Of a stretch of DNA of 64,000 nt, positions 7,439 to 16,595 are shown piece by piece. Source of the stretch: an uncultured Subdoligranulum sp. (lineage in GTDB: Bacteria > Bacillota > Clostridia > Christensenellales > CAG-314). Within the stretch, counting starts at the first letter, position 1; every line of letters begins with the position of its first letter. Both the position numbers and the translations under genes were made by a program. Location: the NCBI GenBank assembly GCA_902496185.1, contig CABUZX010000004.1, forward strand, positions 1 through 64,000. The letters are read 5' to 3'. The notes below the pieces were generated by a model. The model saw only the letters and a list, made by a program, of their open reading frames with translations, made no database searches and was not told where the DNA came from.

Positions 7439-9653
7439 ACTTTGCGTTCTCCTCTTTTAAAAACTTTTTGAGCATGGTCGTACGTTGCAAAACGTAGTTA
7501 TTGTGCACCATAAGCGCCAACGTTTTTTTGCTACATACCAATACCACCATTTTTTTAGCCCGCGTAACCGCCGTATAAAGCAAATTTCTACTCAAAATGG
7601 TTGGCGGTCCGTTTGTAACGGCTATTACCGCTACGTCAAACTCACTACCTTGACTCTTGTGTATAGTAACGGCGTATGCAAGTTTCAAATCTTCCAAATC
7701 GTTTGCAAGATAGGGAGCAACTCTACCGTCCTCAAAAGTAACGAATAATAAGTTTGCGTTTAAGTCTATTTTGGTAACAGTCCCCATATCGCCGTTAAAA
7801 ACCCCCGTACTTTCTTCCAAGCCCAATTCGGTCACCCTACTCCACTCCTGCTCGTAATCGTTGCGAACCTGCATTACCTTGTCGCCTTCTCTAAACACGA
7901 AAGAACCGTAGCGCACTTCCTTTTTGTCACAAGCGGGCGGATTAATTATACTTTGAAGTTGTACGTTGAGATTGTTTACGCCCGACACTCCGCCTTTAAG
8001 CGGACAAAGCACCTGAATTTCTTTTGCCGAAACGCTTGCGTACCCCGGCAAACGACGATTTACCATCTGCACTACGGTGGACAAAATATCTTCCTGCGAG
8101 TCCTTGTAAGTCACAAAAAAATCCTTGCCTTGATTATCCGCAATGGGCATCTTGCCTTGGTTTATAAGGTGAGCGTTGGTCACTATAAAACTACCTTCTT
8201 CCTGACGATAAACGTGAGTGAGATACCTAACTTCTACAATTTTGCTTGCAATCAAATCACTCAAGACGTTGCCCGCGCCAACGCTTGGCAATTGGTCTTT
8301 GTCGCCGACAAGCACGAAACGGCAATTGTCCTTTAACGCGTTTACTAAATTATAAATAATATTGACGTCCGCCATAGACAACTCGTCCACAATAACGACG
8401 TCGGCGGGAAGCTTGTTGTTTTTGCCGTAAGTAAACTTTACCGAGCCGTCGCAAAATTCCATACCAAGCATACGGTGTATGGTCTTTGCCTCCTGCCCCG
8501 TTGACTCGCTGAGACGTTTTGCCGCTCTACCCGTAGGCGTACAATACTCCACGCGGAGTTTAAGACAATCGAATATATACGAAACGCACTTGATTAGCGT
8601 GGTTTTGCCCGTACCTGGTCCCCCCGTCACTACGGTAACACCGCAATTTACGGCAGAGTCGATAGCCTGTTTTTGACTTTCGTGAAATTTTATTCCGTTG
8701 AGTTTTTCAAACTCGGCAATAAGTTGGTCGGTGTCTACCCCCAAGGGCTTAGTTTCTCTAACCAACTTTACTATTTGCGAGGCAATGGATTTTTCCTGCT
8801 TGTAGTATTTTGAAAGAGCTATACACTTTTCACCGCGCTCGAAAAAGACGTTGCAAACTAAATCAAACTGCAAATTGTCAAAAGTGTTTTGAAGCAATTT
8901 TTGGTCGATTTCTTCTTCCGCCTTAAGGAGATCTTTCAATACGCCCCCTATGTCCTTGGCATACAAAAAAGTATTGCCGAGTTTTTCGGCAGACTCTTGC
9001 AAACAATAAATAACGCCTGCTCGTACTCTAAATTCACTGTCGGCAGGTATCCCCATACTTTGCGCAATTTTGTCCGCCGTCAAAAAACCTATTCCGTCAA
9101 TATCGTCTATCAGCTTGTAAGGATTTTTGGTAAGCACCCTTTGGGTGTTTTCCTTATACGTATTGTAAATTTTTATCGCTGTATTCGTACCTATACCGTA
9201 AGACTGCAAAAACATAATTTGTTGTTGCATACCTATATGCTCGGCATAGCTGTTACCTATCGAAATGGCTTTGTCTCGGCTAATACCTTTTATGCTTGCT
9301 AAAGCGTAAGGGTCGTCACGCAAAACGTCCATAGTTTTGTCGCCAAAAGCGTCCACTATTTTTTCCGCCGTTTTTGGGCCAACGCCTTTAATAAGCCCGC
9401 TAGAAAGGTATTTTAGTATATCCCCGACCTTGTCTGGCGTTGCAACCACTATTTTTTGCACGCTGAACTGTTCGCCAAACCTTGGGTGACAAACGATTTT
9501 GCCCTCCAACTCTAACGCTTCGCCCACGGATACGACGGGCATATTGCCTACGCAGGTATAATCCCCGCCGTCTTCAGCAAAAAGGTCCAAAACGCAATAA
9601 CCGTTTTGGTTGTTGTAAAAAATTATGTTTTTGACAACGCCTTTTAATGTCAT
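7416..9653 (-). CDS. recD2: RecD2-type 5'-3' DNA helicase
   Basis: 745 residues from the ATG at 9653. Order: N-terminal OB-like region; helix-hairpin-helix motifs (GLIKGVGPKTAEKIV, residues 86-100, and later GIGF-type turns) characteristic of RecD2/YrrC; SF1 helicase with Walker A GGPGTGKTT (343-351), motif II IVDELSMAD, and near the end AVTIHKSQGSEFD. It acts alone in DNA repair and replication-fork processing in bacteria without RecBC. The frame is open further upstream, but those 16 codons are the metK terminator hairpin, so they are excluded. There is no ribosome site before 9653; instead an extended -10 ends six bases upstream, implying a leaderless mRNA. First gene of the run to tsaD. 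Confidence 0.92.
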   Translation of the reverse strand: MTLKGVVKNIIFYNNQNGYCVLDLFAEDGGDYTCVGNMPVVSVGEALELEGKIVCHPRFGEQFSVQKIVVATPDKVGDILKYLSSGLIKGVGPKTAEKIVDAFGDKTMDVLRDDPYALASIKGISRDKAISIGNSYAEHIGMQQQIMFLQSYGIGTNTAIKIYNTYKENTQRVLTKNPYKLIDDIDGIGFLTADKIAQSMGIPADSEFRVRAGVIYCLQESAEKLGNTFLYAKDIGGVLKDLLKAEEEIDQKLLQNTFDNLQFDLVCNVFFERGEKCIALSKYYKQEKSIASQIVKLVRETKPLGVDTDQLIAEFEKLNGIKFHESQKQAIDSAVNCGVTVVTGGPGTGKTTLIKCVSYIFDCLKLRVEYCTPTGRAAKRLSESTGQEAKTIHRMLGMEFCDGSVKFTYGKNNKLPADVVIVDELSMADVNIIYNLVNALKDNCRFVLVGDKDQLPSVGAGNVLSDLIASKIVEVRYLTHVYRQEEGSFIVTNAHLINQGKMPIADNQGKDFFVTYKDSQEDILSTVVQMVNRRLPGYASVSAKEIQVLCPLKGGVSGVNNLNVQLQSIINPPACDKKEVRYGSFVFREGDKVMQVRNDYEQEWSRVTELGLEESTGVFNGDMGTVTKIDLNANLLFVTFEDGRVAPYLANDLEDLKLAYAVTIHKSQGSEFDVAVIAVTNGPPTILSRNLLYTAVTRAKKMVVLVCSKKTLALMVHNNYVLQRTTMLKKFLKEENAKYDLLFGG

Positions 9654-9659
9654 TTTTTT

Positions 9660-9668
9660 ATTGTACCA
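9660..9668 (-). promoter_or_regulatory. extended -10 promoter of recD2 (leaderless)
   Basis: Read on the minus strand, TGG-TACAAT is followed by six A residues and then the recD2 ATG (9653-9651). With the normal 6-7 base spacing, transcription would start at the A of the start codon. The place where a -35 would sit is part of the metK terminator and has no good match, which fits an extended -10 promoter. Confidence 0.6.
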
Positions 9669-9677
9669 TATTTTAAG

Positions 9678-9707
9678 AAAAAAGTGCGTTTTTTTACGCA
9701 CTTTTTT
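9678..9707 (-). terminator. rho-independent terminator of metK
   Basis: AAAAAAGTGCG / CGCACTTTTTT hairpin with an 8-base T/A loop, directly after the metK stop codon (9709-9711). It is symmetrical, so it would stop transcription in either direction. Confidence 0.9.
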
Positions 9708-9708
9708 A

Positions 9709-10881
9709 TCATTTGATATATTTTTTTAGCGTTTGCGCCATATCGGTTGCCTCCCAAGGAAATCCTACTCTGCCAAAATGTCCGTAGGTAGCCGTTGCGG
9801 AATAAATGGGACGCAACAAATCCAATTTTTTGATAATGGCTTTGGGGCGCAAATCAAAGTTTTCTGAAATAATTTTTACCAACTCCTCGTCGCTGAGTTT
9901 GCCCGTACCGAAAGTATTTACAAATATACTTACCGGTCTTGCAACGCCGATAGTATAGCCTACTTGCATTTCTATCTTTTTAGCAAGCCCTGCTTTTACG
10001 ATATTTTTGCAAATATAACGGCACATATAGGTTGCGCTTCTGTCCACTTTTGTCGGGTCTTTGCCAGAAAAAGCTCCGCCACCGTGAGCGCAGTATCCGC
10101 CGTAAGTATCAACGACTATTTTGCGTCCCGTAAGCCCCGTGTCGCCCATTGGTCCGCCGATAACAAACTTGCCCGTAGGATTGACGTAATATTTTGTATT
10201 TTCGTCCAACAAATAGTCTGGAATAACTGCTTTTATTACGTGGTTTATCATATCAGCGCGCAATTCTTCCATATCAACTTCAGGCGCATGTTGAGTGGAT
10301 AAAACCACCGCTTCTACTCTTTTTGCAACGTCGCCGTCGTACTCTACCGTGACCTGCGCCTTACCGTCGGGACGAAGGTAAGCAAACGCGCCGTTTTTGC
10401 GTACTTGAGCTAAACGCATACACAATTTGTTTGCAAGGACGTGCGCCAAGGGCATCAATTCTTCCGTTTCGTCGCAAGCAAAACCGAACATCATACCTTG
10501 GTCTCCCGCGCCAAATTGGTCAAGATCGTCTCCCGTTTGCTTGTATTCGAGACTGTTGTCTACGCCCAAAGCAATATCACTGCTTTGTTCGTCAATGCTT
10601 GTCAAAATAGCGCACGTATTGCCGTCAAATCCGTACTTTGCGCGCGTATAACCTATGTTTTTGACTGTTTCTCTAACTAAAGAGGGAATATCCACGTAAC
10701 AGTTTGTGGAAATTTCGCCTGCCACCAACACGCTACCCGTAAAACACATTGTTTCGCAAGCAACGCGAGCGTTTTTGTCCTTTGCTATAATTGCGTCGAG
10801 AATAGCGTCGCTTATCTGATCGCAAATTTTGTCAGGGTGACCTTCCGTCACGCTTTCACTCGTAAAAAATCTTTTTTGCAT
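9709..10881 (-). CDS. metK: S-adenosylmethionine synthase
   Basis: 390 residues. Makes SAM from methionine and ATP in the cytoplasm. Diagnostic motifs: [19 protein letters not shown] (about residues 11-29, ATP/Mg binding; quoted in part), [10 protein letters not shown] (about 123-132) and [17 protein letters not shown] (the P-loop-like signature). Length is normal. The ATG has AAAGGAG seven bases upstream. Expressed alone: promoter and SAM-I riboswitch upstream, terminator downstream, so synthesis falls when SAM is plentiful. Confidence 0.98.
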   Translation of the reverse strand: MQKRFFTSESVTEGHPDKICDQISDAILDAIIAKDKNARVACETMCFTGSVLVAGEISTNCYVDIPSLVRETVKNIGYTRAKYGFDGNTCAILTSIDEQSSDIALGVDNSLEYKQTGDDLDQFGAGDQGMMFGFACDETEELMPLAHVLANKLCMRLAQVRKNGAFAYLRPDGKAQVTVEYDGDVAKRVEAVVLSTQHAPEVDMEELRADMINHVIKAVIPDYLLDENTKYYVNPTGKFVIGGPMGDTGLTGRKIVVDTYGGYCAHGGGAFSGKDPTKVDRSATYMCRYICKNIVKAGLAKKIEMQVGYTIGVARPVSIFVNTFGTGKLSDEELVKIISENFDLRPKAIIKKLDLLRPIYSATATYGHFGRVGFPWEATDMAQTLKKYIK

Positions 10882-10937
10882 AACTTTCTCCTTTTGTTTA
10901 GCGGTTTTTTTGCTTTGTCTTTATTTTTTTCAACAAA

Positions 10938-10962
10938 AAAATCCCGTCGAAAAGGCGGGACA
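10938..10962 (-). terminator. riboswitch-controlled terminator
   Basis: On the minus strand TCCCGCC-TTTTC-GACGGGA is followed by seven T residues, 20-45 bases after the S-box aptamer and before the metK ribosome site. A GGCGG just after the aptamer (about 10977-10981) can pair with CCGCC of the first arm, which would form the competing antiterminator when SAM is low. Confidence 0.85.
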
Positions 10963-10982
10963 AACCAAAACAAAATACCGCC

Positions 10983-11100
10983 CTATCTGTCAAACGTAAA
11001 ACTACCGTTTGTGGAAATTAGCACCTTGTTTGTAATGCTCAAGCATACAAAGGGTTGCTGTGTCATCATAAGGTCCATCCCTCCGACACTCTTGATAGAG
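10983..11100 (-). ncRNA. SAM-I (S-box) riboswitch aptamer
   Basis: The minus strand shows the S-box consensus in order: CTCTATCAAGAG (P1/P2 start, 11100 downward), GTCGGAGGGATGGACC, GATGACACAGCAACC, AAGGTGCTAATTTCCACA, and the closing P1 strand AGATAG at 10988-10983. These are the conserved cores of the SAM-I class that binds S-adenosylmethionine. It sits between a sigma-A promoter and the metK terminator, so it should terminate metK transcription when SAM is bound. The target gene makes the ligand, a direct feedback loop. Confidence 0.96.
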
Positions 11101-11112
11101 ATTTGTGCAATA

Positions 11113-11141
11113 TTTATACTACATATTGCCACCACTGTCAA
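11113..11141 (-). promoter_or_regulatory. metK/S-box promoter
   Basis: On the minus strand TTGACA (11141-11136), a 17-base spacer and TATAAA (11118-11113). Predicted start near 11106, a few bases before the S-box aptamer. Confidence 0.85.
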
Positions 11142-11231
11142 GCATTTGAAAAGTATTTTTACATACCGTCTCTAAATTTATACCAAACACCTTTTGTTTT
11201 AAAAGCTAATTTCGTTTTTTTATTTTTTCGG

Positions 11232-11260
11232 TTTACATACCCACCAAAAGCTTGTATAAT
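11232..11260 (+). promoter_or_regulatory. deo operon promoter
   Basis: TTTACA (11232-11237), 17-base spacer, TATAAT (11255-11260). The predicted start lies about 15 bases before the deoC start codon. No clear DeoR-type palindrome was found beside it. Confidence 0.85.
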
Positions 11261-11281
11261 AGTAGCAAAGGAAAAACGTTT

Positions 11282-11938
11282 ATGACAAATCAAGAAGTAT
11301 TAAAAAAAGTTGACCACACGTTGCTAAAACAAACGGCAACGCAAGAACAAATAATGCAACTGTGCGACGAAGCAGTAGCTTACTCGGTTGCAAGCGTATG
11401 TATTCCGCCGAGTTTTGTGAGCGCCGTCAAACAACGTTACGGCGATAAACTTTCGGTATGTACCGTCGTTGGCTTTCCAAACGGATACAACACGACCGAA
11501 ACCAAAGTTTTTGAAACAACCGACGCAATAAAAAACGGCGCGGACGAAATAGATATGGTAATAAACGTCGGCTGGGCTCAAGAAGAAAGATACGATTTGA
11601 TTGAGCAAGAAATTTCCGCAGTACGTCAAGTCACAAAGGGGCGCGTACTTAAAGTTATTGTAGAAACGTGCTTTTTGACAACACGGCAAAAAATAAAACT
11701 GTGCAAAGTAGTCGCCGACGCAAAAGCCGACTTTATAAAAACAAGTACGGGATTTGGCTCAGGCGGAGCAACGCGTCAAGACGTTGAGCTTTTTAAAAAG
11801 CATATCGGCGACGACGTCAAAATAAAAGCTTCCGGTGGTATCAAAACCCTTTCGGACGCGCAAGACTTTTTGAATCTCGGATGTGAAAGACTGGGCGCAA
11901 GCAGTATCGTTGCAGAAGTAAAACGCCAACAATCTTAA
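11282..11938 (+). CDS. deoC: deoxyribose-phosphate aldolase
   Basis: 218 residues. Cleaves deoxyribose-5-phosphate to acetaldehyde and glyceraldehyde-3-phosphate. Class I aldolase features: VDHTLLKQTAT near the start, VVGFPNG, EIDMVINVG, and the Schiff-base lysine in DFIKTSTGFGSGGAT, followed by KASGGI. The ATG at 11282 has AAAGGA about ten bases upstream; the ten codons before it overlap the promoter and are excluded. First gene of deoC-deoD-deoB-cdd, which together turn deoxynucleosides into free base and central-carbon metabolites. Confidence 0.97.
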   Translation: MTNQEVLKKVDHTLLKQTATQEQIMQLCDEAVAYSVASVCIPPSFVSAVKQRYGDKLSVCTVVGFPNGYNTTETKVFETTDAIKNGADEIDMVINVGWAQEERYDLIEQEISAVRQVTKGRVLKVIVETCFLTTRQKIKLCKVVADAKADFIKTSTGFGSGGATRQDVELFKKHIGDDVKIKASGGIKTLSDAQDFLNLGCERLGASSIVAEVKRQQS

Positions 11939-11996
11939 AAATAAAAACCGTATCAAAATGCAATAACAAGGAAAAAATTTAAACAAGGAGAAAGAT

Positions 11997-12701
11997 ATGT
12001 CAACACCACACAACAGCGCGAATAAAGGTGATTTTGCAAAAACCGTACTTATGCCCGGTGATCCTTTACGCGCAAAATTTATTGCGGAAAATTTTTTAAC
12101 GGATGCCGTACTTGTCAACAACGTACGTGGCGTACAAGGCTACACGGGGTATTACAAAGGCAAAAGAGTTTCAGTAATGGCAAGCGGTATGGGTATACCG
12201 AGCATTGCCATTTACGCCCGTGAATTGTACGAGCATTTTGACGTTCAATCCATTATTAGGGTGGGTAGCGCAGGCGGTCTTGCAAACGGAATAAAAACCA
12301 AAGACGTAATAATAGCGCTCGGCGCTTGTACGGATAGCAACTTTGCAAAACAATATCGCCTTAACGGCACTTTTGCGCCCATTGCAGACTTTTTCCTTGC
12401 GGAAAAAGCTTTTAGACTTGCAAAACAAGCCAACCTTCCCGTAAGGATAGGCAATATTTTAAGTAGCGACGTTTTTTACTCGGACAGAACGGAGCACGAA
12501 AAATGGCGTGATATGGGAGTACTTGCGGTAGAAATGGAGTGCGCGGGACTTTATACCGTAGCTTCTACTCTCAACAAAAAAGCGCTTTGCATTTGTACGG
12601 TAAGCGATTGTCCGTTGACGGGCGAAAGCCTTTCTTCCAACGAAAGACAAACGGGCTTTGGGCAAATGATAGAACTTGCTCTTGACGTTGCGGAAGAATA
12701 A
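11997..12701 (+). CDS. deoD: purine nucleoside phosphorylase, DeoD type
   Basis: 234 residues, the length of the hexameric bacterial DeoD family. It phosphorolyses purine (deoxy)nucleosides to base plus (deoxy)ribose-1-phosphate. Motifs: MPGDPLRAKFIAENFL (phosphate-binding start), SGMGIPSIAIYARELY, IRVGSAGG, VEMECAGLYT and the catalytic Asp in VSDCPLTGE. AAGGAG lies seven bases before the ATG. Second gene of the deo operon; the 58-base gap after deoC has no terminator. Confidence 0.97.
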   Translation: MSTPHNSANKGDFAKTVLMPGDPLRAKFIAENFLTDAVLVNNVRGVQGYTGYYKGKRVSVMASGMGIPSIAIYARELYEHFDVQSIIRVGSAGGLANGIKTKDVIIALGACTDSNFAKQYRLNGTFAPIADFFLAEKAFRLAKQANLPVRIGNILSSDVFYSDRTEHEKWRDMGVLAVEMECAGLYTVASTLNKKALCICTVSDCPLTGESLSSNERQTGFGQMIELALDVAEE

Positions 12702-12717
12702 TATCAAGGAGAAAACA

Positions 12718-13866
12718 ATGTCAAAACGCGTTTTTTTAATTGTTTTAGACAGCTTTGGAATAGGCGCGTCGCCCGACGCATACAAGTACGGCGATACTGA
12801 CAGCAATACGCTTGCAACACTTGCAAAAAGCAAGTACTTTTTTGCGCCCAACCTCTTTAATCTCGGATTGTTTAATATCGACGGTATAAACATATACCCT
12901 CAAAACCCTTCCCCAAAGGCTGACTTTGCGCGCCTTAAGGAATTGTCTCAAGGCAAAGACACCGTAAGCGGTCATTGGGAAATGGCAGGTATCGTATCCA
13001 AACGCCCCTTTCCGACCTACCCAAACGGCTTTGATGAGGAAATTTTGCAAAAACTCACAAAAGCAACGGGCAGAAACGTTTTGTGCAACAAGCCGTATTC
13101 TGGCACACAGGTCATACTTGACTACGGAAAACAACACATGCAAACGGGCGACCTTATAGTTTACACTTCCGCCGATAGCGTTATGCAAATTGCCACGCAC
13201 GAAGATATTGTACCCGTCGAGCAACTTTATCAAATTTGCCGTACCGCGCGTCAAATTATGTCGGGCAAAGACGCCGTAGGTAGAATTATTGCCCGACCTT
13301 TTGTGGGCGAATACCCAAACTTTAAAAGAACCTCCAACCGCCACGACTTTGCCTTGCCTCCACCAAACAAAACAATGTTAGATTGCTTAAAAGAGGGCGG
13401 TTTTGACACTATCGGAATAGGCAAAATAAACGATATTTTTTGCGGACAGGGTTTGACGGAAAGCATAAAAACCGTAGACAACGCCGACGGAATGAGCAAA
13501 ATTATGCAAACGGCGCAACGGGATTTTTGTGGACTTTGTTTTGCCAATCTCGTAGATTTTGACTCGCAATTTGGACACCGCAACGATATTGACGGTTATG
13601 CAAAGGCAATTTCCGCTTTTGACAAGTGGCTTGGAGACTTTTTGCCACATCTCAATAAAGACGACGCCCTTATTATTACGGCAGACCACGGTTGCGACCC
13701 CGCGACGCCCTCTACCGACCACTCGCGTGAATACGTGCCGTTTTTGCACTACGGTTTAGGAGCAAAAGGCAACGATAATCTCGGTACAAAAAACGGCTTT
13801 TTCTTTGTTGCTCAAACAATATGCGCTCTTTTGGGCGTACCACTTGACAATTTAAACAGCAATTAG
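12718..13866 (+). CDS. deoB: phosphopentomutase
   Basis: 382 residues. Interconverts (deoxy)ribose-1-phosphate and -5-phosphate, linking DeoD/Pdp products to DeoC. Alkaline-phosphatase-fold metalloenzyme: metal and phosphorylation motifs LDSFGIGASPDA, GDTDSNTL, DTVSGHWEMAG, and near the C-terminus TADHGCDPATPSTDHSRE. The ATG at 12718 follows AAGGAG by six bases and deoD by 16; an upstream in-frame codon at 12676 lies inside deoD and is rejected. Confidence 0.97.
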   Translation: MSKRVFLIVLDSFGIGASPDAYKYGDTDSNTLATLAKSKYFFAPNLFNLGLFNIDGINIYPQNPSPKADFARLKELSQGKDTVSGHWEMAGIVSKRPFPTYPNGFDEEILQKLTKATGRNVLCNKPYSGTQVILDYGKQHMQTGDLIVYTSADSVMQIATHEDIVPVEQLYQICRTARQIMSGKDAVGRIIARPFVGEYPNFKRTSNRHDFALPPPNKTMLDCLKEGGFDTIGIGKINDIFCGQGLTESIKTVDNADGMSKIMQTAQRDFCGLCFANLVDFDSQFGHRNDIDGYAKAISAFDKWLGDFLPHLNKDDALIITADHGCDPATPSTDHSREYVPFLHYGLGAKGNDNLGTKNGFFFVAQTICALLGVPLDNLNSN

Positions 13867-13876
13867 GAGAGAGATT

Positions 13877-14287
13877 ATGACGGAAAACGACATCAAAAAC
13901 CTTATATCCAAAGCTTTGACTGCTCGCAAAAACAGTTATTCGCCCTACTCGCAATTTGCGGTAGGCTCGGCATTGCTTTCTAATAACGGTGAAATTTTTT
14001 GCGGTTGCAATATCGAAAACTCCGCCTTTACTCCTTCCGTATGCGCAGAAAGAGTCGCTCTCTTTAAAGCAGTAAGTCAAGGCGTAAAAAAATTTAAGGC
14101 AATTGCCGTAGTGGGTGGTAAAGATACGCCAACGGACTTTTGTCCGCCTTGCGGGGTATGTCGTCAAACTTTAAAAGAGTTTTGCAACGACGACTTTAAA
14201 GTGATTTTAGCAAAGGATAATCTCGAATACAAAATATATACTTTGTCAGAACTTTTACCACATTGCTTTGACAAAAACAATTTTTGA
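13877..14287 (+). CDS. cdd: cytidine deaminase
   Basis: 136 residues, the short tetrameric type. Deaminates cytidine and deoxycytidine to uridine and deoxyuridine, which Pdp can then split. Zinc-site motifs: CAERVAL (Cys plus catalytic Glu) and PCGVCRQTL (two Cys), plus the substrate loop NIENSAF. A GGAGAGAG ribosome site lies just upstream and only ten bases separate it from deoB. It closes the first deo transcript, before a strong terminator. Confidence 0.97.
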   Translation: MTENDIKNLISKALTARKNSYSPYSQFAVGSALLSNNGEIFCGCNIENSAFTPSVCAERVALFKAVSQGVKKFKAIAVVGGKDTPTDFCPPCGVCRQTLKEFCNDDFKVILAKDNLEYKIYTLSELLPHCFDKNNF

Positions 14288-14296
14288 AACCAACTT

Positions 14297-14343
14297 AAAA
14301 ACCACCGTACCTTACTTTGCAAAAGTAATGCGGTGGTTTTTTG
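14297..14343 (+). terminator. rho-independent terminator after cdd
   Basis: AAAAACCACCG / CGGTGGTTTTTTG arms with an inner paired segment (TTACTTTGCAAAAGTAA), followed by T residues. Confidence 0.9.
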
Positions 14344-14415
14344 TTATTAAATTAACTCTATAATGACGAAATAAGTTTTTTTATTGCAAATTTTTCAAGC
14401 AAAATATTTTTCTTA

Positions 14416-14424
14416 TGATATAAT
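14416..14424 (+). promoter_or_regulatory. extended -10 promoter of pdp
   Basis: TGA-TATAAT (14416-14424), 23 bases before the pdp ATG. The -35 is weak, as expected for an extended -10. It shows pdp is transcribed on its own after the cdd terminator. Confidence 0.7.
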
Positions 14425-14447
14425 ATAACAGCAAGGAGAAATAATTT

Positions 14448-15791
14448 ATGCCTGCCAATCAATCTTTACAACAGCCCAAAACAAGAATTTACGACGTAAT
14501 CAAAGCCAAACGCGACGGAAAAACTCTCACCACAAAGGAAATTCAGTTTTTTATTGACGGCGTATGCGACGGGAGTATACCAGACTACCAAATTTCGGCG
14601 TTACTTATGGCAATTTGCATAAACGGTATGACGCTAAAAGAAACGGCAGACCTTACCTTTGCAATGGCAAATAGCGGAGATACCGTAGATTTAAGCGCCA
14701 TAAACGGCAAAAAAGTCGACAAACACAGCACGGGAGGCGTTGGAGACAAAACCTCTCTCATAATCGTACCTATGGTTGCGTCTTGCGGTGCAAAAGTTGC
14801 CAAAATGAGTGGACGAGGTCTTGGTCATACGGGCGGTACGATTGACAAATTGGAATCCATACCGGGCTACAAAACTCAACTCTCTCGAGAAAAATTTTTC
14901 GACGTGGTAAATCAAACGGGCGCAAGCATAATCGGTCAATCAGGAAACCTTGCCCCCGCGGACAAAAAATTATATGCTTTGCGTGACGTCACCGCAACCG
15001 TCGAAAGTTTGCCACTTATCGTATCCAGCATAATGAGCAAAAAAATTGCTTCCGGCGCAGACGGAATAGTTTTGGACGTAAAAGTAGGTAGCGGTAGTTT
15101 CAACAAAGATTTGCAATATGCCGAAAAACTTGCCACAACAATGATTAAAATAGCTAAGGAAGTCAATCGCCGTGTTACTGCCGTTTTGTCGGATATGGAC
15201 GTGCCGTTGGGCAGAGCCATAGGCAACCTCGTCGAAGTACAAGAGGCAATTGAGGTTTTGTCGGGTGGCGGACCGCAAGACCTTAAAGACGTTTGCATAA
15301 CCTTGGCGTCCCATATGCTTTTTTTGGCAGACGTGGGAGATATAGACACTTGCCGAAAAAAAGCGCAAGAGTCGCTTTTGGACGGCTCTGCTCTAAACGC
15401 TTTTTGCCGTATGGTTTCAGCGCATGGAGGAGACGAAAACTTTGTAAAAAATATAAAAAACGCCCCAAAAGCGCCCTACTCTTTTCAAGTCTTGTCGCCT
15501 TGCACGGCGTATATTTCAAAAATGCAAACTGAGCAAATAGGCGTATCAAGCTTACTGCTTGGCGCAGGACGCAAAACAAAACAAGACAAAATCGACCACC
15601 TTGCTGGGATTTTGCTTCACAAAAAAACGGGGGACTTCGTTTGCGCGGGGCAACCCTTGGCAACTCTTTTTGCAAGCGACGCAAGCTTGTTTGCCGACGC
15701 TGAAAAAACTTTTGTCAAGGCTCTTACCTTTGACGAAGAAGCGCCAAAAAAACAACCGACTATACTTAAGATCATCACCCAACCCAATTAA
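14448..15791 (+). CDS. pdp: pyrimidine-nucleoside phosphorylase
   Basis: 447 residues. Phosphorolysis of uridine, deoxyuridine and thymidine. Signature region: KRDGKTLTTKEI, phosphate-binding KHSTGGVGDKTS, then MSGRGLGHTGGTIDKLE, all as in Pdp/DeoA of Bacillus type. About 10 residues precede the usual start (MPANQSLQQPK), but the ATG at 14448 has AAGGAG ten bases upstream and an extended -10 before it, so this start stands. It completes the nucleoside-degradation set with its own promoter. Confidence 0.95.
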   Translation: MPANQSLQQPKTRIYDVIKAKRDGKTLTTKEIQFFIDGVCDGSIPDYQISALLMAICINGMTLKETADLTFAMANSGDTVDLSAINGKKVDKHSTGGVGDKTSLIIVPMVASCGAKVAKMSGRGLGHTGGTIDKLESIPGYKTQLSREKFFDVVNQTGASIIGQSGNLAPADKKLYALRDVTATVESLPLIVSSIMSKKIASGADGIVLDVKVGSGSFNKDLQYAEKLATTMIKIAKEVNRRVTAVLSDMDVPLGRAIGNLVEVQEAIEVLSGGGPQDLKDVCITLASHMLFLADVGDIDTCRKKAQESLLDGSALNAFCRMVSAHGGDENFVKNIKNAPKAPYSFQVLSPCTAYISKMQTEQIGVSSLLLGAGRKTKQDKIDHLAGILLHKKTGDFVCAGQPLATLFASDASLFADAEKTFVKALTFDEEAPKKQPTILKIITQPN

Positions 15792-15806
15792 TTAATCAAA
15801 AGACGT

Positions 15807-15843
15807 AAAAAACGGTACAACTCAATGATTGTATCGTTTTTTT
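15807..15843. terminator. bidirectional terminator between pdp and the Crp/Fnr gene
   Basis: AAAAAACGGTACAA / TTGTATCGTTTTTT hairpin with runs on both sides. It serves convergent pdp (+) and the regulator gene (-). Confidence 0.85.
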
Positions 15844-15921
15844 ACTAATCAAATTTATTTATTGAAATTTATAACCAGTCAAAAAACGACTGAAGAAAAA
15901 TTTTTTGTTTCTCTAAATTTT

Positions 15922-16581
15922 TTATTTTAATAAAAAGCGGTTTTTCTCAAAAGACAAAAGACCTTCGTCGCGCATCTTGCAAAGTTCGTTTGACATAGCG
16001 CTTCGGTCAACTGACAAAAAATCAGCAAGTTGCTGACGGTTAAAAGGTATAACGAAACTCGCGCTGTTTTGCCTTTTTGCTTCTTCGGACAAATAAGACG
16101 TCAGTTTTTCTCTTGTCGAACGCTTGCTGATATGCGATATTTTTTGTACGAGCCTTTTGTTTTTTTCAGAAATAGCAAAAAACAAATTTTGCGCAACCAT
16201 AGAGTGAAAACGACAAGCAGACGGACAAGCGGTAATTATTTTTTTTACGTCAAAAAAAGCCACGCTACTGTCTTCTACCGCGACCACGTCGTTTAGCAAC
16301 GCTCCGCTTTCAGGAGCGATATAAGCCTCTCCAAATATTTCGCCTACGGAAATATTGTTTACAATGCTTCGGTTTCCCCAATAATCGTCTTTTTGTATAT
16401 GTAGATTACCTTTTAGCAAAACCGTTATTTGCGATATATGTTGCCCCTGACGAAAAACGTATTCGCCCTTTTTATATTCTTTTAATTTTGCGTCAAGACA
16501 AGACGACATCAATAAAATTTCTTCTTCCGATACGCCCGAAAATAATTTTGTTCTTTTCAATACGTCTATAAAATTTTTCAT
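15922..16581 (-). CDS. Crp/Fnr-family transcription regulator
   Basis: 219 residues. An N-terminal cyclic-nucleotide-binding-like beta barrel (about 10-120, with GEYVFRQGQ and GEIFGEAY) is joined by a long helix to a winged-helix domain with the recognition helix near the end (FNRQQLADFLSVDRSAMSNE). There is no N-terminal cysteine cluster of the classical FNR type, so the sensed signal is unknown. It is divergent from a ferredoxin-type gene; a GTTGT-N4-ACAAC palindrome lies between them. In Clostridia such regulators commonly sit beside hcp or ferredoxin genes and respond to nitrosative or redox stress; applying that here is inference. No clear ribosome site before 16581. Confidence 0.9.
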   Translation of the reverse strand: MKNFIDVLKRTKLFSGVSEEEILLMSSCLDAKLKEYKKGEYVFRQGQHISQITVLLKGNLHIQKDDYWGNRSIVNNISVGEIFGEAYIAPESGALLNDVVAVEDSSVAFFDVKKIITACPSACRFHSMVAQNLFFAISEKNKRLVQKISHISKRSTREKLTSYLSEEAKRQNSASFVIPFNRQQLADFLSVDRSAMSNELCKMRDEGLLSFEKNRFLLK

Positions 16582-16595
16582 AATTTTCTATTTTT

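Noticed and set aside
9654..9701. Longer N-terminus for recD2
   Set aside because: The extra codons are the metK terminator hairpin and the recD2 promoter.
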